A DNA stretch of 64,000 nt. Origin: Massospora cicadina. Taxonomy: Eukaryota; Entomophthoromycota; Entomophthoromycetes; Entomophthorales; Entomophthoraceae. Below the pieces are notes generated by a model that saw only the letters and a program-made list of their open reading frames with translations, ran no database searches and had not been told where the DNA came from. The DNA lies in assembly GCA_022478985.1 (NCBI GenBank), contig JAKSZP010006633.1, positions 177,342 through 241,341 of the forward strand. The letters are read 5' to 3'. Each line of letters begins with the position of its first letter. Positions within the stretch are counted from its first letter, which is position 1. Made by a program: the position numbers and the translations under genes. Positions 12,370 through 24,300 of this stretch are shown here, piece after piece.

Positions 12370-12451
12370 TAATCCCTTTTCTTGACCCACTTGCAAATAA
12401 AGATGCGTGGCGGCTCCCCCTTTTTGGATGGGCACCACTAGTAGTAAAAAA

Positions 12452-12467
12452 GAGAATGATATACAAA
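12452..12467 (+). repeat. Target-site duplication of RP1, right copy
   Basis: GAGAATGATATACAAA, one mismatch to 10534-10549. Confidence 0.85.
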
Positions 12468-12519
12468 CTCGTTTTCATGTTTTCTGAACTTGAGAGGTTT
12501 GTAAAGTGGTAGTGTGACC

Positions 12520-12665
12520 ATATGGATGCGGAAGGCACCCATAACATGACGCTTTAGTAACTGGAAGATCCAAAGCTTGCACAAGCTTCAGGTCAATACA
12601 ACTTCCTTTTAAACCGTTGTCAACCAGGGTTTTAATTTGAATTCCTGCTGCGCAAATTACCCTAC
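12520..12665 (-). pseudogene. Retropepsin fragment of element G
   Basis: Minus-strand frame reads KTLVDNGLKGSCIDLKLVQA then LDLPVTKA. It aligns with the Ty3 protease active-site region, in which a hydrophobic pair precedes D-T/S-G and is followed by a small-residue loop and SKL. Here the catalytic triplet is DNG, so the middle residue is changed. It lies just right of RP1, whose insertion separates it from RT. Confidence 0.62.
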
Positions 12666-13197
12666 AAAGATAAATATGAAGTAAGGGTTCTAAATCCTAT
12701 TTACTTTGGTGAGAGAACAAACACGAGTTTCTGGTATTTCAACCCCAAGGAGCTTTTGTATCCGCTTGTATAAATGTATGTACTGAGTAGGTATTTCTGC
12801 TGCTCAAGCATAGGATAAAGAATCTTTCTTTGGATCTGATGAGAGCCGCATCCTTGGTAGATCCTCAGAAATATCTTTCTCTGGCGCTGAATTTTCAATC
12901 TGGGCTACTAAGGAGATTCGATGTGAAGATATAGCTGGCTAGGATCTATTTGGATGGCCAAATGTCCCAATCGCGCTTAAGTGATATGTTATTTCTCACA
13001 CTCCTCTTCTTCATAGTCCTAATCCACATCTTATGCATCACTATTCACTTACTCATTATCTTCCTCTACCTCCTCTTCAATCACTGGTTTAAAGACTTGT
13101 GGAGGATGATACACATGTATAGGAGATATCCTGGGTAAACACTTTCAAGGTTAACAGGCTTTGTGTTTCCCAATAATAGATAAAATCGTAAGGACCT
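12666..13197 (-). other. Residual 5' internal region of G
   Basis: Between the protease fragment and the PBS candidate. Only short open frames, no capsid or zinc-knuckle motif recognised. A normal gag would need about 1 kb more, so a deletion here is likely. Confidence 0.4.
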
Positions 13198-13215
13198 CCT
13201 CTAAACAATGTGCCA
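13198..13215 (-). other. Candidate primer-binding site of G
   Basis: Minus strand TGGCACATTGTTTAGAGG directly abuts an LTR end reading ...CCGCACA. It differs from the PBS shared by the other elements, in line with G being a different clade. Based on position and the leading TGG only. Confidence 0.4.
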
Positions 13216-14132
13216 TGTGCGGATCTTAACAGTAAGCATTGATATGGGTTGATTCTGGGAAAGAGGAGTTGGTAGGCAGCATTTATTAAAGTTCAATATG
13301 TACCACGGGCAAAGGTTGTTTTAAAGAAAGAAAACAATCTTTAGTCTTAAAGGTCTGTTCCCAAACCAAAAAGGATTTGAAACATAACGTAACTAAGGAA
13401 ATGTAGATGATTTTAGAGTTAATATGAGTGCGTGCCAAGATAAAACTGGATTGGTAGTGTGAGTACTTCAGCGCATATAATAATAGGCAAATACTACTCA
13501 ATTACGCCTCATCTGGATTCAGAGATTAGGAATGAAGATGGTTCATAGTTATTTTTGGAGTTGTTACGTTCTTAAATGGGATTAACTCTCGCTTAAAAGC
13601 TTCCTTTTAATTGAATAATAGGTGAGACTATTGTGTAACTTCACCTTAGTGAGAACAGGAGCCTCAATTTTGATAAAAAGTTTAATTTTTTAAAAAAAGT
13701 AAAGGTTTTTAGGAAAATTTTCATGAAGATATTAACACAGATAACTTAAAGACTTACCTTTATCAGGGTGTTGGGTTTAAGATTGTGCTTAGGAGAAGGA
13801 GGTACTAAATAATATTTAGATACTAGGGAATGATTGCTGATTTTAAATACTGATTACCATATAAACCCTGTTTACAATTCAATTATTGGTAATCATTGCC
13901 TAAATTTTTTCACAATGCAACAATATTGGCAAAGCTTCCGGTTTATTTTTGGGTTGTTTTGATGAGACTTAGATGTACAACTTCATTTTTACAATTATTG
14001 TTTTTGGTGCTGTGTTTGATCCCCGCTTTTTGTCCTTCCCCTTTTTCTTCTTGCCCAAATTTGATTTAACTATAAATATTTTCCCTCACAGGTTAACTCC
14101 TGATTAAGCCGTCTTTTGGGACTAGGAATGGC
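13216..14132 (-). repeat. 5' LTR of G, part 1 (up to insertion B)
   Basis: Colinear with 1166 to about 2090 of the left LTR (anchors TTTTAATTGAA and TTAGTGAGAACAGGA). It breaks off at the AGGAATGG motif shared with 2082-2090, where element B begins. The sequence resumes at 26864. Confidence 0.75.
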
Positions 14133-14599
14133 CTCTCACATGCCAGTTCTCTTAACTGTAGCTTGAGTTCAATAGAGGTCTTGAAACTGTAAGATAGCAA
14201 GAAGTCAAAAAATATGAAAAGATGGGGCGAAATAGATTAGTTTATTGAGTTATAAAGCGTCAATACTATAAGATGTGAGGGGGAGTAATGATAAGAGACC
14301 TTCATGGCCCTGTACAATCATGATCTTTATCAGTCTTACAAATCGGCAGTTTGGTCAAAACCCTTTTTGTTTTGAAACATCCTCATGACTGCAGTGGCGG
14401 GTGTCATGCATCTTGAGGTTTGCAAAGTGAGGATGAAATCCCTGAAGGAATCTCCACCAACTCTCATGCACGTGATTCTTCCTGATCAAAACTCTCATTG
14501 GTGCTTTCAGGGCCATGTTTCAACTACAATGACCCGAGAATTGACTTATTAAGGTTTATCAGGAGAAGGGTTTTGACTAGCTAAGCTTCTCAAAACCCA
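14133..14599 (-). repeat. 3' LTR of element B
   Basis: Homologous to 26406-26863; anchors are CTTAACTGTAGC (14151 and 26429), the TTTTGA-GAC(A)TCCT block, and CATGATTCTTCCTGAT (near 14470 and 26735). The right end is set by TGGGTTTTGAG (minus) after the PPT. Confidence 0.78.
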
Positions 14600-14612
14600 A
14601 TAACCCTCCTCA
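14600..14612 (-). other. Polypurine tract of B
   Basis: Minus strand TGAGGAGGGTTAT directly precedes the LTR start TGGGTTTTG, the same arrangement as in element A (GAGGGGTAT then TG). Confidence 0.7.
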
Positions 14613-14639
14613 AGATCCTGTCAGAGGTGGTATAGGGTT

Positions 14640-15690
14640 GAAGGAATCAGCCTTGTACTCAGTTCATCATTTTCCTATGATTGACATCAAAAATGGAGTA
14701 CTATGAGTCCATCTTATGAATGACCCTATGAGGTCCAGACCAAGGATGTTGAGATTGTTTGCTCAACCTCAGGGTTGATTATGATAAAAGAAAATGAGGT
14801 CACATAATTAAAAAATGGGCAAGTAGGGTCGGCTGACATTAAATTGAATTTTCCCATTTCTATGGTGGTGAAAATGCTTGCATAGCTAGAGCTTGAAGCC
14901 AGACAATTTCATCAGCTAAGGCCCTCATGGTTGTATCAGGGTTCTCAGGCAAAGATATTGAGCAGGGCTGAAAGCTGTTTGGTTAATGAGGAACACACTT
15001 ATATGAAGCTTGAGGTGGATACATTTTGATGATTTGGTGATTGCTTATCTAATAAGCAAGAAAGGTGCTGGGTATGTAATGGTTATAAGCAGATGGGTTG
15101 GAGGTGCCATCTTCTGCAAAATGAGAGAGGTTTCCATTAGCATGTCCCACACCCATTGATCGAAGGGTTGTAAAAGGCATTTAAAATGTAATTTGTTACA
15201 ATAAGTGAAGTTAGTTTTTGGATTACCTGCGAGGTAAAGCATAGCCCATTGTACAAAACTAAGGTTTGTGTACATCCATACTAGGTGAAAACGGATCTTA
15301 TGAGGAATAAGCTGTGGATTTTGCGAGGGAAGTGGCGATTTAAATTTCTTTGACTCGTTTAGTCAAATGGTCAATGACTAAGAGAATATACTTATGCCAT
15401 GTAACCCTGTGGGCAGAGGGAACACTACATCAAGCTATTGGCATTAAAGGGACCTGACGGGTCCATGACTAAGTGCTGATACTAGGGACTGGCCCATTCC
15501 TTGGATAGGAAAGTAATACAAGCATTTAGAACTTCTTAGATGGTCTTAATTATTAGGTCCCAGTAGCGTCGTTTCTTCAGCCATTCATGGTTCTTTTTCA
15601 CTGCCCCATGTCTCACAGTCATATGCTATTTTAGGATAACATCAGTTTGGGAAGAAGGGCTGACACAAGGGAGTCATTTCTTAATTTTTT
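14640..15690 (-). pseudogene. Integrase of element B (degenerate)
   Basis: Minus-strand remnants: YILLVIDHLTKRVKEI near 15345-15395 carries the first catalytic Asp. The second site reads LYNG near 15230, so that Asp is Tyr. The third, Glu-bearing segment is frameshifted (near 15110). A GPY-like end comes near 14730. H2C2 wording lies near 15550-15620. Many stops. It lies between RNase H and the 3' LTR as expected for Ty3 order. Confidence 0.65.
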
Positions 15691-16236
15691 TCTTATAACA
15701 CATTAAGTATATAATTTGAATATCCTGGGTCTTTTTTCAGAACTTGTCCTGGATCACAAGAGGCTCCAACTCCCATTGATTGGGCTAGACAAATAGATCA
15801 TACAGTTGGTCTTCACTCGGGTTAGGGAAGGATTTTAGCCTCCTCAAAAGACTATTGGCGCTCTGATGAATCGCTCCAACACTATGGACAATGGTAAAAT
15901 TGTAGTTATGTAGCCTTAGGGCCCATCTGACTAGCCGGCAATCTGGGTCCTTCATATGCTGCAGCCATCTGAGTGAATACTGGTCAGTGATAATGTTGAA
16001 AAGGTTACCATATAGGTAGGTCTTAAATGCTTAATCACCAATAAAATGGCTAGGCACTCGCGCTCATTACTGCCATAATTCCATTCAGCCTTCTTCAGGG
16101 TCTTGCTAAAGTAAGCACATTTGATTGATCTGATATTTATAGTGCTGAGCTAGTATGGATCTAATGGCGATTCCACTAGCATTAGTAAATAATAATAAAG
16201 GTTGATCAATGTGAGGATAATTTAATTAGTTTTAGA
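15691..16236 (-). pseudogene. RNase H region of element B
   Basis: LFTNASGIAIRSILAQ near 16150-16200 matches the RNase H start, with the usual Asp read as Asn. FNIITDQYSLRWLQHMKD near 15960-16015 and VRWALRLHNYNF near 15895-15940 match the later part. Stops interrupt it. Confidence 0.68.
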
Positions 16237-17211
16237 TCAAAGAGTTTTACTAAGCGCATTAAAATCTTGCACTTGTTCAGGCCACCACTTGAAAGGCACA
16301 TTCTTCTGTAATAGGTAGACCAGTGGCTTGGCCAAGTCAGCAAACTGAAGAATGAACTGATGGTAATAGCCCACCATACCAAGGAATACTTGAATTTCTC
16401 TAAGGCTCTGAGGGCGCGACATCTTCTAGATGCTATCAACTTTATCTGGGGGGATGGATACCATCTTTGAGACCAGTGTCTGAGGAGCTCCATTTCAAAT
16501 TAAAGAAAAGCGCTTTGACAGCTTAAGCTTTACTGAAGCCTTTATCATATGGTTGAAGACCTTCTAGGGGTGTTTCACATGACCATTGAAGGTTCACAAG
16601 CAGTGATATTGTTAAGGGTACTTAATACACAGTATAGTTTCAAGTTTTTCAGTATTTCATTCATGAACGTTGAAAAGTGGGTGGGCGCATTACATCGTCC
16701 CTGAGGCATCCTCACTGAATCAAATAGAACCTCTTTGGCTATAATCACAAATTTGGATTAATCTTTTAGGGGTAACTCTACTTGCCAATACCCGCTTGTA
16801 AGATCCATAGTGGAGAAGTATTGAAGCCTGGCAAGCAAGCAGAGAGATTCTCAATCTTGGGCAAGGGATAAATGTACTTATTAGTAATGAATTAAAGCTG
16901 TTGATAGTCCATCACTGCATGATGGCTGCCATACTTCTTCCAAACTAATAGGAGGGGTAGGGCCAAGGACTATGCAAAGGACCTAATAGCCTGACTTCAA
17001 GTAGTTGCTTAATCTCGTCAGCCACCTAAGCCTCTTCAACCTTACTTATCCAGTGGGAATGGAACTGAATGGGTGGAGCGTACCCAATCTTTACGTGATG
17101 CAGGAAACCACTCATTTTTCCAAGATTATTCGTAGAGGTTGAAGAGAGGTTCCTACTTTCCTCCAATAATTTCTTAACCTGGATTTGTTTCTCAATAATG
17201 AACTCTTGCAC
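16237..17211 (-). pseudogene. Reverse transcriptase of element B
   Basis: The thumb/linker part is the clearest (16237-16422): IQVFLGMVGYYHQFI, then FADLAKPL, then a PFKW...Q motif, all typical of Ty3 RT. Fingers and palm lie rightwards (to about 17211) with many stops. The YxDD catalytic box is not readable near 16590-16640. It was primed from the PBS at 26388-26405. Confidence 0.7.
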
Positions 17212-18249
17212 AATACAGGTCCTTACTAGAGCTACTGATGGTGACGTTTAAAATCCAGGATCTATAATCTTCCAAAGTTGCAGATGTCATTGATGTCCTT
17301 TACAGGAAGGAGGAGATAATAAGCGGCTGGAGTATAAGGGACCACTATCCTATATCTGTCAGTAATGTTAGCCAATAACACCAAGATGGATCCAACATAA
17401 GCGAGATCTAAGGTTCTGGACAGGTCAAGATCTCCTTAATGTATGAGTTATCCAGCCCCAAGCTTTAAGCTGTTTTCTGGAGAGTTTTATGATATGGACA
17501 GTGATATGACGATACCTGGGACTTTGGAGGTATAGTAATCCTCTTAGGTAAATAGATTGGCATGATTTTGTGCCAATCTACAACAGGAGGGGTATTCATA
17601 TGCATGAACCCCTTACATGATACTTGAGTTAAATAATCAGGCCTTCACTCTCCAACAGGCAAGCCTGATCTTTGACCTTTAACATGGTGTCATTTGAGGT
17701 TTCTAAGTCCAGGGGTTTGGTTTCCTAGAGGAATAAGAATCCCCTATCATAGAGCACGACATCCAAATAATTATTAAAGAAACTGCGTTTCTAGAATAAG
17801 GTCATAGCATAAGTTGTCTAATGCAATGGTGGGGGTATTCACCTAAAGCTTCTTAAAGCGAAGGGGAAGAGAGGAATAGTAACAAATGGATTGAGTGTAT
17901 GTGGCCCCTCCATGACATATTCCATGTAATGGGGAAAGTCTGGAGCAATTTTGATGCATTTCATTAATAGAGACGAAATGACATTCTCAAGGAACCACTT
18001 CCAACATTAATGTGGAAATTTTTGTGGACGAAAATGTCAATGTGAGTGACTAAGCTCCTGAAAAAAACAGGGATAGAATGAGGAACATGTGAGATTCATC
18101 TGAATAAGAGTAAGCAGTATCATGTTTTTTAGTAAAAACAGGTACTAGATCATCCTTTGGTATGACAGAAATAGGCTCAATTTAGGTCACTTAACATTCT
18201 TTGGGCAGTACAGAAATTGAAGCTTGAAACGCCTCATCCTTTATGCTGA

Positions 18250-18431
18250 TGGCCCTTTTCATGATTCATTAGCAAGTTTCTTCCAACAAGTCTTAAAGCT
18301 ATGACAGAGTTTATTGCAGAAGGAGTATCAAGGTTGGGGATTCCTCTGGTTCTTGACAATATGGGCCCAAGGGTGACTGGAAGAGGCTGATGTTGTTGAC
18401 TTGGGATGCAAGATAGAAGCGGAGATTTCAT
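18250..18431 (-). pseudogene. Retropepsin of element B
   Basis: Minus-strand frame contains IPNLDTPSAINSVIALRLV, aligned with the protease active site; the third residue of the D-T-G triplet (18321-18329) is Pro. A basic/Pro-rich linker precedes it. Inactive by inspection. Confidence 0.6.
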
Positions 18432-19891
18432 TATGTGACTCTTTATTCTCTAGATTCAGGTAAAGCTATTCTTCTAACTGATCTTGTTCATTTGGACCTC
18501 AGTATAAGATCACAATGTGGAAATGACAGCAGTGATGGCATCATCCATGGTAATAAAATTAGTGATCACTAAAGGTTGCGTTTAGCCATAGAGTAGGCTG
18601 GTGAACTCCATATGAATTTCTTCTTTCTTTAACCGAATGTCCATGGATTCCTGATTCTGATTGGGCAAGGACTGGTTGCTTCGAATTCCTAGATTAAGGT
18701 GGTAAGGACTTGTTCCCAGGTATGACAATTTTAATATGAGGAGTCATAATCTCCCAGGAGGTACTATTTGAAAATGAAGTAATGTGCTTTACCTCCTGCT
18801 AGTCTATGGATTTATCTATCAGGTTTATCAAAATATTCATAAATGAGACAATACTTTTCTGCTTTGGGATAAGCTTCCTCTTAACCATAGGCTTAAATTT
18901 AGTCACAAGAGGGTTGTAAAATAGTATTGATGCCAAGAACCTGTGAAGGCTCAAAAGAACTCAGTTTCAACATAGTCACTAGGGCTCTGTTGATAAAAAC
19001 GTCATATTCATCCCTCCTAAAACTTTAGAATGTTATCCCAACTTTTGTTTAAAGAACTAATGGAGGCTTTATTAGAATCTTCTCATTTAGTGCTTGGATC
19101 TCATTACGCTGGAGGAGCAGTTGACTCTCAAAGCTGACCAAACCGGTGTCAAACCTGAGGCAGGTTTAGCAAGTTAAGTGAAGCGAACAATGATGAGCTT
19201 AGTGAAAGCACTCAGTTACCCCAATTCATCCAACATGGCCTAAATAAAAACTTTTGGATCAAGAGGCACTTCGTCTACTCAGAGCTTGCAGCCGTGGCTA
19301 TATTGAACATTTGACCTTATAAAGCATCAAGAACCATAACCATGTATTGTTTCCAGGGGTCATTAGGATTTCCAGATGTAGGCACCATAGGACTGGAAGG
19401 TTATTGTGGCCCATAGGGAACTTCAGACCCCTGTCACCTGAGGCCCTTTTAGCCCTACTTACAGAAGCAATATAGTGGGTAGCACCTGGGTGTGTTAATG
19501 GAGGGTATGCACAAGTTCTTTTACTTGTTCGAGGCACTGGTGCTAGGCAGTCTTGGGAGCTACATACATTGACAAAGCTTAACCTTGATGGTAACCCAAG
19601 ATTTCATTATCTAACATGTCGATCTTACTATGAGCAATACTAACTAGGAAACAGTTACAGACAATAGCCTCTTAATTGTTGTGGACTAAGGAAGAGACCG
19701 CTTTATAAAAGTTGACAATAAAAAAATTAGGGTTTGAGTTAGCTCAAGTTGTCATGATACTTCATGGTAGTGCAACCCGAATATTGTAGGAGGTGGTGCA
19801 TTACCAGATGGACAAAACTTCAGAGATAGTATTTTTTAATGCCAAGTCTCCTGATGGCTGCATAGCAAGGTATAATTTCTCACATTTTAGA
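18432..19891 (-). pseudogene. Gag remnant of element B, 3' part
   Basis: Minus-strand region upstream of the protease with short fragments only. No zinc knuckle could be read with confidence. The remaining 5' part lies at 26083-26387, on the other side of element A. Confidence 0.4.
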
Positions 19892-20518
19892 TGTTAGATT
19901 TCTACCCAAATGGCAGATTTGGATGTGTCAGATGTCAGGAATCAAACCCCAAACCAACAAGCCCAAACTTCTGTCTGGGACAATCCCCGACAAATGTTGA
20001 CAATTATCAAAGTTGGAGATCAATCCCAATTTGATCTTAAAGCCCAAACTTCTGTTGGGGACAATCCCCAACAAGAGTCAACTATTATCAAAGTTGAAGA
20101 TCAACCCCAACTAACACAGTTGAATCATGCTCCTTTTGAGCTACCCAACCTCAGGGTTCAAACCTGAGCTATGAGACAAGAGTGAGAAATTCAACTGAGA
20201 TATTTTGGCTTTTACCAAATCCTCAATTCGTTCGTTTTATTAGATCTAGGCTTGGGCTGCTTAGACTTCCCTGAAACACATCCCCAATTACCTAATATAG
20301 CTGGTATTAAGCTACCAAACTTTATGCTTTCTCTCCTTTTCACAATTTTAAGTTAAAAATTGATATATTTTATTAGGAATTGACTATACAAAACTATTGT
20401 CTGGAAGAAAACTTCTCGACCAAGAGAAGAAAAAACAAGCAATATAACACCCTAAAACTTTGGGCCCCCTGGCCTCAAAATATTGAAGGAAATGAGATAT
20501 TACACCATGTTCCCAACA
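19892..20518 (+). repeat. 5' LTR of element A
   Basis: 627 bp, aligned along its whole length with 25450-26082 (anchors ATTAGATCTAGGCTTGGGCT, CTCTCCTTTTCACAATTTTA). It contains an 81-bp tandem duplication (19959-20120). Several pyrimidine/purine transitions separate it from the 3' LTR, indicating an old insertion. Confidence 0.92.
19959..20120 (+). repeat. 81-bp tandem duplication in 5' LTR of A
   Basis: Two imperfect units, each starting AAGCCCAAACTTCTGT and continuing GGGACAATCCCC, ACAATTATCAAAGTTGGAGATCA-like. The same two-unit structure with the same spacing occurs at 25521-25682, so it predates this insertion. Repeated units in the U3 part of LTRs often carry promoter or enhancer sites (general knowledge, not shown here). 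Confidence 0.85.
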
Positions 20519-20522
20519 AAGC

Positions 20523-20540
20523 TGGTGCTCCCTGCCAGGT
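20523..20540 (+). other. Primer-binding site of A
   Basis: TGGTGCTCCCTGCCAGGT, four bases after the LTR end. The first eight bases match the PBS of B, C, D, F and H; the rest is diverged. Confidence 0.72.
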
Positions 20541-20584
20541 ACACCCCAAGTTCATGGTGAAATATAACAATTAAAAACCCAAAT

Positions 20585-21600
20585 ATGAACAATAACAATC
20601 CAGCGTATGATCTCATTTTAGACAAAGAACGCCTTAAACTCTTGGATAATTTCCCCGCTATGATGCTCAGGATGGAGCAACGAATTCTCACCTTTGAGCA
20701 ACACCAACTCAAACTTTGAGATGTGACTACAGAGCTCAAAAGCAAAATTTGGTATCTATCCCCTCTTGTTGCCACCATATCAGCCCATCGTGCCACCCAC
20801 AATCAGGTAGACTCAATAATTGAGGATAACAACACCTTACAAAATAAAGTGGACGCCCTCCATCCTTACGACATGTCTAGCAATAACAGTTCCCCTTTAG
20901 GTTAAAATGGTCCCCCTATGTCAAAAACGTTGTTCAACCTTTATCCCCCCAGTGGCATGTACAAACCATCGTTCAAAAGAGAAGTATGTCCCAGGGGAAG
21001 GGAGCATCTTTTCTCTCTTATTTTGTTATGAAAATTCTATGGAAGGAGCCACTGACATCCAGCAACTCAAACCTAATTAAATGTCTTGGTTGCATGGCTC
21101 AATACATTATGGTCCCCATCTGATGCATTGCCACACTTGGACTGATGCCAAGACTGCCTTGCTTTGTGAATTCTGGAGCGACTTAACTTTAACCAACCAA
21201 AAACAGACCTTTATGGGTATTAGCCTTTAATCTGGGGAAATATCATCAAATTCGCCCACCATTTTTACCTTAAGGCACAAACTCTAGTTGTAGGGAATTA
21301 TTGTACATTAGACGATGCCATCACTGCTGCATTGTCAGGATTTATAATATGCCTAATATAGTACTTTATCTTAAAGCTGTGGTCTAGCTTTACATCCCTC
21401 CTCCATATTAAAGAGGCTTTATTGGAAATTCTGGCCAAACTACATAAGCCTGTTGGACCACCTCATTTTCACACTAATAAGCTCAGTCCTAAGTATTGAC
21501 CGTTACACCCCCCAATTCGCCTAAACCTGAATTATACTGCTTTCATTGCAGAAGAAACACTCACACTGTAGCTTACTGCCGCATCCTTCAACTTAAGTCA
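20585..21600 (+). pseudogene. Gag of element A
   Basis: ATG at 20585 opens MNNNNPAYDLILDKERLKLL, with an early stop near 20718 and later frameshifts. A capsid-like part follows (GMYKPSFK; ENSMEGATD; HGSIHYGPHLMHCHTW) and aligns with element F gag at 49302-49535. It ends in a zinc knuckle C-FH-C-RRNT-H-TVAY-C at 21538-21579, an intact CX2CX4HX4C. Gag packages the RNA into particles. The knuckle is in a different frame from the start codon, showing at least one frameshift. Confidence 0.78.
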
Positions 21601-21642
21601 GCAAAAGATCAGTCAGTATAGGGTAAAAGGCTCCCTATACTG

Positions 21643-22520
21643 ATGATCAAACAAGTGCCTCAAGACCCTTGTTCTAGCTCTAGCTCTATCCTCAGCACTT
21701 CAGCTTGTTTTGTGTTAGCTGCCCCTGCAGAAGTTGACGTACCCTTTTCTATTCAAGGAAATAAACACCTCCCACTCTCTTACTTTTATGTTGGTCAATT
21801 ACCCCATAAAACTTTTACAGTCAAATCTTCTATAGAAATTCAAGCGCTGGCAGAAAAAACTTTCAAACGCATTGAACAGCCCAAGCTTGGCTACAGCAGA
21901 ATCCTCCACTTGCATCATTGCAAATCCCTACCAACAATCTACAAGCTGCTAATTCCAGTTCAGATCTTCAGTGGTTTGAGTCAAGGTAGTCATACATAAG
22001 GTTAAAGTCATGGCATTAATAAATACCAGTTCACAAGGTAACATAAAATCCTCAAAACTTATCCAAAAGATAAAAATGGTTCCAGAATTGATCCATGAGG
22101 CTGAATATGGAACAGCAGGTAGTCAGTCTACTAAGGCGATTGGAGCGTATTCTACATTACCCCTTTAATTCAGGAAACACTTAATTACTACCCCCATAAT
22201 CACACTAGAAAACAAAATTATGATTATTAATTGGGGTCCAAATGATGCGAGAGTTTAACTGCATCACCAACCACACGGAAAAATACCTATCACTACTAGG
22301 GTATTAGATTCCATTGTATTTCAACTCCCCATCAAAAATAAAGAAGCCCCTGTAAACGGACATGCTTATTCAAATACCCATCCTCCATTTGCAAAATTGA
22401 GTATCAAGTCTTAGGGGGAAAAACTAAGTTACCCCTCAGAGGCTGTGGATTCCAAAGAGGGGATCCCTCCATATACCCCTATTCTATTATAATACCCTCA
22501 GGCTCACAAGTTATTGTAGA
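21643..22520 (+). pseudogene. Protease region of element A
   Basis: Open from 21643 to 21999 and then broken. The active-site segment at 22010-22060 reads MALINTSSQGNI: the catalytic Asp is Asn and the Gly is Ser (22022-22030), both explained by G-to-A changes. It is located between the zinc knuckle and RT as in Ty3. Inactive. Confidence 0.68.
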
Positions 22521-22985
22521 TATTGGGATTCAGATTTTTACCTCTCCTGGTCAAATTTTGGAGCTTAGTGGACATCCAAACCCTTCCATCAAGGAAGCGT
22601 TGATCTTCTCAGGGATTTTGGATCCTGTCTACAGGAAATCTATTTCTATTCTATTAAGGAATTCAACACTATAACTCTCCAAGTCCCACGCATGCCCCTA
22701 TCACTTATGTAAAACTATGTCCCATTAAGAGTATTACCAATGTAGATTGTTTTGGATCATTATAGGATTTAGGATTCTATCTCCCACCCACCATAGCTTT
22801 GGTTGACAGTAGAATTGGTGATAATCTTACCCTTAATAAATGCCAAGATGTCAAAACCTCCACAAGGAATATGGCGATATTTTTTCCTTGGGACCAAGTG
22901 ACTATGGAAAAATGTCTAGGTAATACATTAAATTAAAACTGAGGATTACCCTCAATTTAAATCCTGACCATATTGAAAATCCAAA

Positions 22986-23640
22986 GTGGAGGAAGAACAA
23001 GTGGCCTTAAAGTTACAGCAATTGGTGGAGTCAGGGTTACTTGTACCTTCCAAAAGCCCATGGGCCTTCCAACTCTTATTAATTCAGAAAAAGGATGGTG
23101 GTCACTGGGTTGTTGTGGATTATCACCGCCTTAACTCTATATTTTGCAAAGATGGTTACCCTCTGCCAAGTATAGACAGCTCTTTACGCTTAATGTTGGG
23201 GTCCCACTATCTATCAGCTATGGATCTCGCCAGTGGATACTGGCAAGTAGATCTGTCCCCAGAAGATTGGGCAAAATGTGCTTTTATCACAAGTGAAGGA
23301 CTATTTGAGCTTACTTGAATGCCTCAGGGTTTATTTAATGACCTTGCTACCTTCCAACGCACTATGGATGGACTACTAGGCGATTTAAAACTTCCTTTAT
23401 ACTAGTTTATCTTGATGATATTACCGTTTTTTCAAGAACCTTTACTGAACATCTAGATCACCTCATGCAATTCTTTCATCAGTTATGGCAATTGTCATTA
23501 AAAACAAAGCTGTTGAAATGCTCTTTCTTCCAGAGTGATAGATTTTTTAAGTCATAAGGTCAGTAAAGCTAGAATATCCCCGATGGATGATAAGGTCTTG
23601 GCTATTGCTAAGATGACCCCCTAAATCCCTACAATATGTA
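22986..23640 (+). pseudogene. Reverse transcriptase of element A
   Basis: A 110-codon intact stretch (22986-23318) carries the fingers and palm: SGLLVPSKSPWAF, DGYPLPSID, LSAMDLASGYWQVDL, KCAFITSEGLFE. After a stop at 23319 comes MPQGLF, then a frameshift, then VYLDDITVFSRT, with the YLDD box at 23408-23419 intact. It copies element RNA into cDNA. Broken only by point stops and small frameshifts, so it is the most readable RT on the plus strand. Confidence 0.85.
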
Positions 23641-24300
23641 CTAGTTTTCCTAGGAATGGTGGTCTATTATTTTCAATTTATCCCCCAACTTGCCAACACC
23701 TCTGAACCTCTTGTATATTTATTAAAAAAGGATACCCTTCCAGTGGAAAGAAGAGCAACAGCAGGCCTTTGACCTATTATGCATCTCTCTCTCCAACTCT
23801 CCAGTACTTATAAATCCCAACTTTGATAAACCCTTTCTCCTTTTTGCCAATGATAGTGATATAGCCATCGGAGCCATCCTATTGCAGCATAATGAAAACT
23901 TGGTAGACCATCCTATCGCCTACTATAGAAAAAATTTTAACCAGAGCTGAACGCAACTATAGTGTTACGGAATGCAAATACTTGGTCCTATTTTTGGCTA
24001 TCAAGCATTTCTGACCTTATCTATATGAGAAACACTTCACTATAATTACTGAACATGATTTCCTGCAATAACTACAGCAAATAAAGAACCCCAACGGTAG
24101 GTTAGCCTGATGGGCGTTAAAACTTCAAAACTACAACTTTTCCATCATCCATCAACCTGTGCCCATACACCAAAATGAAGATTGCCTATCCTGGCTGCCC
24201 ATATTAACTATAAGTGCCCCTGAGGATGATCTACTTTATGACCTCCTGACTCAGCTGCACTTATGGAAAGATGAATACCCAACCTTTCAAAAGGAACTAG
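23641..24300 (+). pseudogene. RNase H region of element A
   Basis: FLLFANDSDIAIGAILLQH near 23843-23895 marks the RNase H start, followed by RAERNYSVTECKYLVLFLAI (23946-24005), EKHFTIITEHDFLQ and WALKLQNYNFSIIHQ (to about 24150). Frameshifts separate the pieces. Confidence 0.75.

Larger units (their letters stand above)
10550..12451 (+). mobile_element. RP1: full-length poly(A) retroposon, ORF1-only
   Basis: A 1902-bp unit between 16-bp target duplications (15/16 identical), ending in AGTAGTAAAAAA. It has an 89-bp 5' UTR, one ORF (10639-12369), then an 82-bp 3' UTR with AATAAA at about 12397. There are no LTRs or terminal inverted repeats. Long variable TSDs and an A-tail are hallmarks of LINE-type target-primed reverse transcription. 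No RT or endonuclease motif can be seen. RP5 is homologous over its whole length (5' end to C-terminus) and nearly the same size, so RP1 is not simply an internally truncated copy. It is inserted in element G between protease and RT. Confidence 0.85.
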
